Shown: positions 1-10,100 of the stretch, piece after piece
Numbering within the stretch: position 1 is the first letter of the stretch
How the letters are laid out: each line of letters begins with the position of its first letter
IMG/VR virus record: IMGVR_UViG_3300030098_004020
Coordinates: 1 to 26,379 of that record
Origin: a virus
Strand: one strand, 5' to 3'
DNA length: 26,379 nt
Position numbers and translations under genes: made by a program
The notes under the pieces: model-generated
Seen by the model: only the letters and a program-made list of their open reading frames with translations
Database searches by the model: none
What the model was told of the DNA's origin: nothing

Positions 1-218
1 TCAACATTTAGCTCGCCTTCGTAGCCTTTCATGAAGTACTCAGTCATCTTATTAGATGGATCTAAGCCAGCATCACGAAACACTTCTTTGCGTTGCATTT
101 GCTGAATTTGTGCTTCAAGCTCATCAGCCCTCTTAGCTTTCGCTTCGAGTTCTCTACGCCAATTTGGTTTGGATTCGGTACTAGAAACTTCTTCCGTTTC
201 TGTAGACTCTGTTTCCAT
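1..218 (-). CDS. Scaffolding-like protein, N-terminal part (runs off the window)
   Basis: Only the first 72 codons are present; the gene continues past position 1. The start ATG at 218 follows a good ribosome-binding site (AGAAGGTGA, about 8 nt upstream). The visible protein begins with an acidic Thr/Ser/Glu-rich stretch. It then becomes a charged helix (about residues 22-45) that is likely coiled coil, followed by a segment like VFRDAGLDPSN and YFMKGYEGEL. The order acidic N-terminus, charged helix, then 'aGldp...yf.kgY.Ge' is typical of capsid scaffolding proteins of actinobacteriophages. Its place at the distal end of the portal-side operon fits a major capsid gene lying just beyond the window. 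The call is by pattern only, and another coiled-coil virion protein is possible. The 139-bp gap upstream (219-357) holds no gene I can support. Confidence 0.55.
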   Translation of the reverse strand, partial: METESTETEEVSSTESKPNWRRELEAKAKRADELEAQIQQMQRKEVFRDAGLDPSNKMTEYFMKGYEGELNV

Positions 219-357
219 TATGTCACTCACCTTCTCATACACGCTAACAACGGTGGAATGCCAGCGGAGTTTAATTATGTGTAAACAGCTCACCCTCTTA
301 ATGGGGCCGATTACATAACTAAATATAGAGAAAAACAGGGTTTGCGTCTACAACCTA

Positions 358-1368
358 TTAATTTTGTGTAGCTCCAAGACCAATAGCACCTTGTTGCTGC
401 ATTAAACCGCCTAAACCTTTTTGCTTTGTTTGGCTTCTTCGATCTCTTAAACGTCTAATATTCGCAATCGATTCTGGATCTAACGCAAAAGCTGAAGCAG
501 CTAACTCAGAAGTCGTTACCCCTTTAGTAGAAAAAGTATCTTCTGTTAAACCAACTGAAGTAGCTAAACGTTCTGAAATTTGCATTGGTTGATAAAATTT
601 ACTTGCTAAACGCTCAGCTACTGATTTACTTAAACCGCCTTTACCAACTGTTTCTATAGCAGCAGAAGATAAACTAGCAGCAGTCATTTGATTTCTACTT
701 TCAAACACCGTCACAGCCCTATCAGGGTCTATATAATACGCAATTATATCGCTATCGCCATCCCCACCAATACCGTACAAACGTGCTAATTCTGACTTTA
801 AATTAGGATCTACATTAGCTACAGCTTGCGCTGCTAACTCAACTCGTTCTTCAACTTCTTTAGGCGATACATCATTTCCAATTAATTGAGCTAAATCACT
901 AGGCTCATAAAATTCACTAGGAATACCATATTCCATCATAACTTGCCTGTATTGATTTTCATTAGAAATATATTGGTCAATAGAAATAGCATTTAATCCT
1001 GCATCTTCTCTTAATTGCATCCCATAAAATCTATCTTTAAACTCGTCAGTGTCTTTTAAACGCACAATCATTTGATCTATCGTGTAATCTTTTTGAACCC
1101 ATTCAACAAGTTTTGGTAACAAAGATTCCAAACCATAATTGCTAAGCATATCTTTCATAAGATCGTATGCTTCTGTTTCTTCTACAGGAGCGTTAGTTTC
1201 TGGAACAGAAGTTACAGCATTAGTAACAATTGAAGAATTAAACGGATACTTTTCGCCTTCAATTATTTCTCCTGTTTGTACATACGTTGTGTAATCAGTA
1301 GTATCCGCAGCAACGCTGCCACCCATACCAAAATCCGAATTTAAAAGTTCATCTTGATTAATAGCCAT
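358..1368 (-). CDS. Virion-associated protein, 336 aa, function unknown
   Basis: The start ATG at 1368 overlaps the last base of the upstream gene's stop codon, so the two are translationally coupled. The protein is acidic at its N-terminus, and the middle part is helical. It contains a run of the kind 'lr.t.ef..RF.gmqlre.agl..isi.qYi..e..Y' (about residues 105-145). Further on come a 'YGIPSEFYEP' segment and 'AYYIDPDRA'. The C-terminus is Gly/Gln-rich. I have seen this YG...AY.lDP arrangement in proteins encoded among structural genes of many phages, where it is usually annotated only as virion protein. No catalytic motif, signal peptide or membrane segment is evident. Position between the lysozyme-like protein and the scaffold suggests a minor capsid or internal protein; this is inferred from context. 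Confidence 0.7.
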   Translation of the reverse strand: MAINQDELLNSDFGMGGSVAADTTDYTTYVQTGEIIEGEKYPFNSSIVTNAVTSVPETNAPVEETEAYDLMKDMLSNYGLESLLPKLVEWVQKDYTIDQMIVRLKDTDEFKDRFYGMQLREDAGLNAISIDQYISNENQYRQVMMEYGIPSEFYEPSDLAQLIGNDVSPKEVEERVELAAQAVANVDPNLKSELARLYGIGGDGDSDIIAYYIDPDRAVTVFESRNQMTAASLSSAAIETVGKGGLSKSVAERLASKFYQPMQISERLATSVGLTEDTFSTKGVTTSELAASAFALDPESIANIRRLRDRRSQTKQKGLGGLMQQQGAIGLGATQN

Positions 1369-3038
1369 TAATACGAAGCCTTTCCAAAGGCAGACGCAAT
1401 ACCTTCAACAAGTTGATATATCTTATTCTGCCCCCTATTGCTACTTAAATAATCATCAGTTCCACGAACATAATTTTCAGCTTCCCACCTAGTCAAAGCA
1501 CGAACTGAACCTGTAGGGTCAACATGATTAATAATCGGACTCCATTTAGGATCAGCTAAATTAACTTGCTTACCAAGCAAATCTTCAATAGCAGTTTCAG
1601 TACTCTGAAAATATTCTTTAGGAGTCATACCCAACTCTAATAATGGTTCTTTCAAATGAGGAAACTCAGCCCACGCTTTATGTTTTAAAAATTGAAGATA
1701 CTCTTGTTCGTTTGTATTCCCAACAAACATATCTTCAGCCCATCTTCTTGCTGTTTCATCATTAACTTTTATAAAATAATTAGCAGCGTCAGCTTTATTT
1801 TTTTCTACTTGACCTTCAAACAAATTGTAATCATTAACAACATCTTTCTCATCAATATGCGCTAAAACCAAACCATTTATAAAACCCCTATCACCTGTTT
1901 TATTAAGACGTTCAACTTTATAAGCAAGATCAAATATTTCATCTTCAGAAAACCCGTACAATAATTGGTTAGTATCAACATCAATAGACGTTAAACCTAA
2001 AAATTGTAAAGTATTTTCAATTTCTGTTATAGCTGTTTCAAGGTATTCTTTTTTTTCTACGTCATTTAATTCTGAAAATTCAACATCAAATTCTTTTTGG
2101 TGTTTCGTATTTTCTTGACCCCATTTAGTAAAAGTTAACAATTGCCTTATTCTTAATTCACCTTGAGCAGTATCCCCAGCAATCTCTGTTTGAGCAAATG
2201 GACCATCTGCAAGAATAGCATCTAAAATATTAATCGGTTCTCCCGTAGCTGTAGGATCATTCCAAGGAACATAATTACCAAATCGATCTTGACCTATTAA
2301 CAAATCATCTTGGTTTTCATCTACAAAAAAACCAATAGCCCCAAATTGTTCTTCTAAAAACCCTTGGCTTCTTTCTTGATATAAACCAGCTTGTGATAAA
2401 GCACCGCCTAAAGAAGATTCACCATAAAAAGTACCTTGCGTTTGGCCAACATTTACATCTGGGGTATACGACCCACCCATAACATTATCGTAACCATCGC
2501 CACTCCAAGCTAATAATAAATCACTAACAGAACTAGAAAACTTTTCAGGAGTAGTCCCATCACGAAACTCTTCAATCATACGGCTGTAACCACGTTCTAA
2601 AAACTTTGCTGTTTCTTCAACGCCTTCATCAAAGTTGCTAAAATTGCGGACACCATAAACAGTGCTTTCGCTAGCTACCCATCCACCTTCTTGATTATTT
2701 AAATCATTCCAAAAACCAGCAGAAGAATTACTTTTTTTATCAAGAGCAATTGCAAGCGGATTAAAACCTGCACCTGTTCCTTCCATAGCCATCCACCGAA
2801 CTAAAGTATCAACATTCCCACTATTATTAGGATCAGCGCCAAGCCTAGTAAGCAAAGATTCAGCAAACCTTTGACGACTATATTCTCCTACTGTTTGTTG
2901 ATTCGTAGAACCAGAAAAAGCAACCGGCTCTGATTGTTCTGGAGTTTTAGAAAAAATAACATTAATAGCATTTTGCAACTCAACATCATTTTTAGCTTCT
3001 TCTTCAAGAGCCGACCAATTAATATTTGGAACAACCAT
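1368..3038 (-). CDS. Virion protein with N-terminal lysozyme-like (peptidoglycan hydrolase) domain, 556 aa
   Basis: Residues about 58-195 match a lysozyme-like domain seen in many phage and Gram-positive proteins. The match consists of LLTRLGADP, then RWMAMEGTGAGFNPLA, a YGVRNF segment, an 'eGveeTakfL..gYsrmi' helix and a final LLAWSGDGY. E86, in the 'W..mEGT.A.fNPL' motif, is the likely catalytic acid. The domain is usually around 110 residues and is slightly expanded here between FNPLA and YGVRNF. The remaining 360 residues are acidic, rich in Asn, Asp, Glu and Gln, and unrecognised. There is no signal peptide, which fits a hydrolase carried in the virion to open the cell wall during DNA entry rather than a lysis enzyme. 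The start ATG at 3038 overlaps the preceding stop codon. Confidence 0.7.
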   Translation of the reverse strand: MVVPNINWSALEEEAKNDVELQNAINVIFSKTPEQSEPVAFSGSTNQQTVGEYSRQRFAESLLTRLGADPNNSGNVDTLVRWMAMEGTGAGFNPLAIALDKKSNSSAGFWNDLNNQEGGWVASESTVYGVRNFSNFDEGVEETAKFLERGYSRMIEEFRDGTTPEKFSSSVSDLLLAWSGDGYDNVMGGSYTPDVNVGQTQGTFYGESSLGGALSQAGLYQERSQGFLEEQFGAIGFFVDENQDDLLIGQDRFGNYVPWNDPTATGEPINILDAILADGPFAQTEIAGDTAQGELRIRQLLTFTKWGQENTKHQKEFDVEFSELNDVEKKEYLETAITEIENTLQFLGLTSIDVDTNQLLYGFSEDEIFDLAYKVERLNKTGDRGFINGLVLAHIDEKDVVNDYNLFEGQVEKNKADAANYFIKVNDETARRWAEDMFVGNTNEQEYLQFLKHKAWAEFPHLKEPLLELGMTPKEYFQSTETAIEDLLGKQVNLADPKWSPIINHVDPTGSVRALTRWEAENYVRGTDDYLSSNRGQNKIYQLVEGIASAFGKASY

Positions 3039-4165
3039 TATCTACCACCTAAAACTACTCTATTTAAAGCTTGAACAGCTCTAGATTTTTTCGCAGCTTC
3101 AGTCTTTAAAGGATTTTCTTCTTCTAAAAACGACTTTGCATAAAGAGACGGAGTACTTGAAGTTAATTGAACATTACTAGCAGAATGCTTTTCAACTACA
3201 TCTACCATATATTTAAGAAATTTTTCTTTTTGCAAATTAGAAACATTCTCACCTAACAAATCACGGCTTGCTGCATTAACAGTTTCAGCAAGAGCTAACG
3301 GATCGTAATAAGTAATATTTTTTCTTTCCATAGCTTCAACTTGCTTAGCTTCTACAAACTGACTGTATATTTCTTCACCAGTTAAACCGCTTTGCCCCGA
3401 TAAAATATCATAAGCAAGACTTATACCTAGCCCCGTTTGGCCCGGAGCTTTAATAACTTGACCTCCAACCTCTCCTGTAACAATTTCTCCAGTCGGTTTC
3501 CATTCCTCTGCATAATATAAAGCTTCAGCTAAAGCCATTCCAAAATTCTTCATATCTAAATCAAGAGCTTTGCCTTCTTCAAAATTAACAAATGCAGCAT
3601 CAAGACCTCCAACTCGATCATAAAAACCTGCATTAGCTAATTCCATAGCCATTAACGATTGTTCTTCTTTAGGTAAATTTTGTATCAAATACATTACATC
3701 AGCTACTATTTGTTCATCATCTTTAGTTAAAGGTTGCCCGTCAAGTTCTAAATCGCCAAATCTTGAATCTTCAGGATCAAAAGCACCTATTGTTGCATAC
3801 CCAGTATTTTTTATAAGTTCTTGTATTGCTGCAGCTTTATCTAAAACTTCTCTATTAGTTCCAACATCTTGGTCATATTCGTATTTAGGAGACTGAGGGG
3901 TATCTGGTTCCCATGCAGCAATTTCAGTAACATTAACCATTACTTGATTAAACGCTAAATTAATTGCACGTTGATAATCTTCAGTTTCTCCTACAAAATC
4001 AGTAGGTAAATTAGCCGTTTCAAAATAAGTATTAATATCATCAATTTGAAAATCTTCTAATTCATTCCAAGAATTTAATGTTTCTTCAATATCTGTAGCG
4101 TTTGCACCATCTAATCCTGCATGAAATGTATACGCATTTATAGTTTTACTTGATATTTCTGACAT
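3038..4165 (-). CDS. Virion-associated protein, 375 aa, function unknown
   Basis: This is a soluble acidic protein with no recognisable domain, signal peptide or membrane helix. It is rich in Ala, Glu and Leu, and most of it should be helical. The C-terminus turns basic (KKSRAVQALNRVVLGGR). Its start at 4165 lies 9 bp after the giant gene's stop and its end overlaps the next start by one base, so it belongs to the same late transcript. Neighbours are the giant portal-proximal protein and the lysozyme-like virion protein. An internal or ejected virion protein is therefore plausible, but that is inference from location. Confidence 0.65.
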   Translation of the reverse strand: MSEISSKTINAYTFHAGLDGANATDIEETLNSWNELEDFQIDDINTYFETANLPTDFVGETEDYQRAINLAFNQVMVNVTEIAAWEPDTPQSPKYEYDQDVGTNREVLDKAAAIQELIKNTGYATIGAFDPEDSRFGDLELDGQPLTKDDEQIVADVMYLIQNLPKEEQSLMAMELANAGFYDRVGGLDAAFVNFEEGKALDLDMKNFGMALAEALYYAEEWKPTGEIVTGEVGGQVIKAPGQTGLGISLAYDILSGQSGLTGEEIYSQFVEAKQVEAMERKNITYYDPLALAETVNAASRDLLGENVSNLQKEKFLKYMVDVVEKHSASNVQLTSSTPSLYAKSFLEEENPLKTEAAKKSRAVQALNRVVLGGR

Positions 4166-4174
4166 ACTGCTACT

Positions 4175-7100
4175 CTAGTCCATCCAACTATTTCGTTGAA
4201 TAAGGTCATTAGAAAAATACTTTTCATAAAAATTAGTATTTTGAGATTTAGAAGCATAATCTGTTTGAATGCTCTTCCACCTTAACAACAAATCTGTATT
4301 AGATTCTGCTGTTAAATCGCTAGAACCATTTAAACCACCTCGTAGTTCTAAAAGATCTTGTATCGCTTTTCGCTCCATCAAATAACCATCTTCACCAACA
4401 AGGTCTTTATACCAATCAAATTTCTTACCCACACTTGGATTATCTAATAACTCTTCAAGACCTTTTATAACATCTCGCATATACGTAGGAGATTGATATT
4501 CTTGTTTAGACTCAAACCAAAGCGGATACTTTGCTGCTAATTCTTTTTCTTTAGCATCAAACAATATTCGCAAATCACTATTTTCTTCTGCATACAAAGA
4601 AGAAGAAACCCCTGATTTACTAAAACGAACATCATTAGGAGAAGGCGCATCTTCAGCAGCTTCATTACTGCCAGCATTAAGATCAGGGTTAGGAGTTTCT
4701 AACCAAGCATTCCATTCTGCCCAACCTTGTTTAATTTCTGCGTTTTTAACAAAGTTTTCAGGACTTAAATATTCAATAGTTTCATCATTCAACATCATTT
4801 GTCGGACAATTGGAGAAAAATTATTTTCATCAAGTACAGAACCACCCAATGAATTTGTCACAGCAGGAGCAAGCGTTGGATGGCGTTCAATAAAATCAGC
4901 AAACTCTTTACTTGTGTGCCAACCAGAAACAGATTGTTCTACATTAAATTTATTATTTGTGATGCTAGCTGTTAACATAAAAAACTCTTCGCCATACGCT
5001 GTAAAAAACATTTGATCTGCAAGGTTATCGTATGTTTCATAAGGGAAAGCTTCTACCCATTCTCTGTATTGTTGTATCATTTCAACAAAAGGCGAAGCAT
5101 CATCTACGGCAACAGGCACTAACGTGCTACCAAATACTTTTAAAAATCCAATGTTTCTTGTTCTAGTTTGAGCTTCGTGAAGAATATCTTGAAATTGTTT
5201 TCTATCTGTATAATCTGGGACTATACCGTTTTGTCTCATTTGAGCATCAAGCATTGCTATTTGCTCAAGTAAAGTTCTATCGTACATTTGAGTATTACCT
5301 GCACCCCAACCTGTCGAATACCAAGCATGTTTAGCCCACGTTGGAGAAAGTTCTTGTGTTAATCTTTCTATAAGATTCCCGTCAGGATGACCAAAAGGAT
5401 ACAACCAACCAAACACTTCTTCTAACTCAGGTTTGCCAGCTAACGGGCCAGTACCCATCATTACTTCACGAATTGGGAAAGTAATAAACGGTCCAAAACT
5501 TGGAGTTGTTTGTTGAATCATAGACAACAAACCATCTCTATCTAAAGAAACCCCTGTTTCAAGAATATCTCCTACCGTGCCAGATCCCGGAATACCTTTC
5601 CCTACTATTTTTCCAGCTACACCAATTTCTTTAGCAAAAGGCAAACTAGTAAATAGTTTAGCTAAACTACTATTAGCTGGTCTAAAGACCATTGCTTTAT
5701 TACCCCATTCGTTTTCTTCTTGTTGCACTCCCAACATAGGCAATTCGTAATTATCTTTTGAATAAAAATACGTTCCTTTACCAACAAAATGTGGATTATC
5801 TAAAGCTAGCCCAGCCCATCGCCCAATAACTTCTTGATAAGCGTTAAAGAACGGCATAGCAAACCCAACCATTTCAGCAAATTGTGTACGCTCAGCTAAT
5901 TCATAAAGCACTTCTCTTGTTTGTTGAAGAGCGTGTTTGCGAGCAGCAGTTTCTATTCGTGTAATATCGTTAGGAGTTATACTATACGTACCATTAGCTT
6001 GACGATATGGTTGAATAGTTTCAATTATGTACTCTGCATAAGACGCTTCAAAAAATGGTTGCCTAGATAAAGTATCAGAAGCCATAGTTCCTAAATTTTC
6101 AAAACCTTTATCTACAGCAGCTTTAGTTATTCTTGTTAACGCACCTTGGTCTGAAGCCATATACGCAGGTCCACGCCCTTTAGCAAAATTAGGATAAGAC
6201 ATTCCTTCTATTAACCTGTCAGAATCATAAAAATCTTTTGAACGAATTTTTTTAATTAAAACAGAAACATCAGTAATATGTTTTACATCTTCTGGTTTTA
6301 TTCTATCTAACGGCGATTCCGGACCAAAAATCTTTTTTTGCCATTCGTAGTCAAGCATAACTTCTTCAACATCTTTCCAAGTTATATCTTGTCCTTCTCT
6401 AGCTTTTGCTCTTAAATTACCAAAAAGACTTGGAGGTAAAAGCTCGTTTACTTCATCAATAATATCTTCAGCTACAAGTTCAAGAAGTTCTTTATCTCCT
6501 TCAAGCCCTTCATATTTATTAATACCTAAACGTTCACGAATTTTAGGACTTCTATCAATTACTTCAGCAATCTTTGATTTTTTGTCCCACCACGTTAATT
6601 TATCATTATAAAGAATATCAAATAAATCTTGGCTTATCGGACCAGTAGGAGAAAATTGCCTGTAATGATTATTCCATGCGTTTAAATATCTGCCATCTCT
6701 AGCATCTGCTAAATCATAAACATTCCACCCTTGAGACATTTCATCTTCAAAAATTCTTTTTTCAGCATTAACAAAACCCCTAACAGCTCCATCAGTTGAA
6801 CGCCGTGAACTTAATTGTTCTTCAACCATTCTGTGCCAACGTTGATCTGAACCATACGCATTTTCAAAAGAAAGATTACCTACTTCTAATCTAGGAAAAC
6901 CAGCTTTATCCCATTGAGTTGCAGCTTTATCAAATAAACTAACTATTTCATCTTTATTAGTTACCGCATAACCAAATTTATTTTCTAAAATTTCTAAAGC
7001 TAACCTTGTACGTTCAGATCTGCTATTAATGTTTGCTGCTAATTCTTTAAACTCATCTAAATCTTCAGGTTTAATTTTATGAGCTGATTCATAAAAACCT

Positions 7101-10100
7101 TCTAAAGAAGTTTTAAATTCACGACGTTCAGATATTAAACGTATAGCAGCATTTTCATACGACTGAGCTAAAACAACATGAGCATTTTTTTCAACCAATT
7201 GTTGCATTGCTTTTGTTCGTGAACGCCAATGCCTACCAGCCCAAGCAAGACCAACAAAAGGATGAACCATGCTACCTAAAAGTATTCTTGCGCCAACACT
7301 TGCGCCTCTCATCGCCCCGTATTTATATTTGCCTACTCGACTTTTGTGTTTTTCTAAATTTCGTTTAATAGCATTCTCAACAAAATCGCCATATTCATTA
7401 AGCGAATGAGGACGATACCCCTGCTCATAAATTCTACCTATTGGTTGATTCCTGTCTTTATTAATAACAACTTCATTAATTGAAACTTCTTTTTTAATAA
7501 TTTTTGATCCATCTGGAAAATCTGTTTTAGCTCTATTTGTTGCAAAATGTTCTGCATAAGATTTAGAAACAGTTACCCAATCTCCAGCGTTAATATCATT
7601 AACATGTGGAGGCACAGCACGATAAATTTTTATAGTTTTTTTAGGATTATTTTTAGCGTAAGATAAAGCTTCCATTATTTCTTTATCTATTTGATCCCAT
7701 CTTTTTTTCATTGGCTTAATCTTTTTGTCTCTTTCAATCCACTTATTAATTCGTTCAGCAGGAGTTGTACTGTCAAAATAACGAAACTCCTCATCATGAG
7801 CTTTAAACAATTCTCTTGTACGATTATTGCCAAATGTATCTACTATATCTTGTGGAGTTATATCATCTAAAGATCGACTATGTACACCTGTAAACATTCC
7901 AGACAAATCATCAAAAGTAGATCCTTTCTCAGGCGCTAAATCTACATGCTTTGTTTTTCTATAAGGATTTAATTCTAAAAGCAATTCTCTTTGAGCATGA
8001 GCAACAATATCTATAATATGTGCATCATCTATAGGTTTATAAACAACATTTTGTGGCATCACAAACGTTGGATCACCTTCTAAAGCTTCTTCTCCTAAAG
8101 TTACTTTTGCCGATCTAGCTTCAGGACCAACTGGTATTTCAGTAATATGAGGAAACGATTCTTTAAACTCATCACGTAAAGCCTGTTCAAAACCATCTTC
8201 ACTAAAATTTAAACCATTTGCAGCAAATCGTTTTTGATAATTTGTCCAACCACCTTGCAAACTACTTAACATTTTCATCATGCCAAAAACCGCAGCCATA
8301 CGCATTTTTTCATCTGTAATAACACGTGCAGTCCAACGTGGAGTTAACAACTTTCCAGAAGTCCAAACATTTTGCATACCTCTATACGTTCCACTTGCTA
8401 TTTGTCTGGCTACTGCATTTCCGGGTTTTCTTAAACCAACTAAACCACCAGCATATTGGCCCGTAGCTTTTCTATATTCAACCCCTAACAAATCCCATCG
8501 AGGAACAACAGCACAAGCACTTAATTGACTAGGACTCATATTAAACAACAAAACATTTATACCGTATTCGTCTTTAAGAACCATCGAAACGCCATCTTCT
8601 CCATGTTCATCTAAAATTCTTTGAACACGAGGATCGTTAGAAGCTAACCTTCCTCTTTGACGAACGCCTGCGTCTTTTAAATACTCTGGATCAGCAGTTA
8701 CAGTATTTACTGGCCTACGATCCATGCTTTTAACATTGCCATTTTTAGGATTAACCCTATTAATAAACCCAGCAGTAGCTTCTTGCAACCAAGTATCTAA
8801 ATCACCTTTTTGAATTTTTCTTGACCTAGCAACACCATCGCTATTTTTACTATAAACTTTTATTCCATCTTCAATAAAAATATCTTCTGCTCGTTTATTA
8901 AGTTTTTTAACAACATCTTGATAAAATTTTCCCATTTCAACAAAATCAGCTCCAGCGTCAGCACGCCGTCGCCATTCACCAAGAAAACTTTCAACTTCAT
9001 CAAGCTTAACAATTTTTCTTCCACCAAAATTTTGCTTAGAAGCTTCTTCAAGAAATCTTTCAAACATAATATAAGACTGGCCCCCAAGATCATCAAAACG
9101 AATTAAACCTTGAGGAACACGTTGCGTAATAAAACGCAATTGCCTAAACCCTCCGGGTTCAAAAGTACTTGGAATCCAATGCCTTTGTTCAGCAATCTTT
9201 CTAGTGCTGTCTGCTTTAAGACGATCCATGTTTCTTTTGTGAATTATATTTAAAGGCCGATGAATTTTACCATTACCTGTTCTAGCAACAACTTTGCTAC
9301 CGTTAACAATTCCTTCAGCAATGCCATCTATCAAAACATTAAGAGTCATATTGTCAGAAGGCGTTAACAACTCAAAAGCATCTACTTCTGAAACATGACC
9401 GCCATTAGCATCCATCGCATATTTCTTTTGTTGCGCTTCTCGTACTATATTATCAAAATCAAAATGATGATCCCAATGAACTTCTGTAAGGATTTTCCCC
9501 ATTTCATCAAGATCAGCACTTTCTATATCAAATTCTTTTTCTCTATTACGAACGTATGTTTCGTTTCTACGAATATTTCTTTCAAGTTTTTCAACATCTT
9601 CCATAGTTGAACTAAGAAGATTTTCTATTTCCTGTTCGACATTACGAATTTCAGTTTGAATACGATTACGTTCATTTGTACGCAGCCGTGTTTGAGCTTG
9701 TTGTTTTGTTTCTTGAACACCTTTTTTAATTAACAAATCGTTTTCAGTAACTTCATAAACACGAGTGCCTACTTCTTTCCACTTATCAAGAAGTCTTGAT
9801 TTTCTATTTTCTAATTTCGTAACTTCTTTGCCTTTACCTGAAATAGTATTTCTAAGTTTCCCAACTTTAGCTTTTTGTTCTTTAATAAGATTTTTTCGAG
9901 CTTCTATTTTATCTCGTTTTTTATTAAGATTTTCAAGATCTATTTTCCATTGGCCATCAATAGCGTCATCTGCTTGCCTAACAATATCGTCAATTTCTAC
10001 TTTCACAGAAAGATCGCCCATATAATTACGCAACACTCTTTGAGCTGCTGGAAAACTTGGAGCAGTAGCTAAAGCAGCAGCAGTTTCGCTAGGCAAAGAT

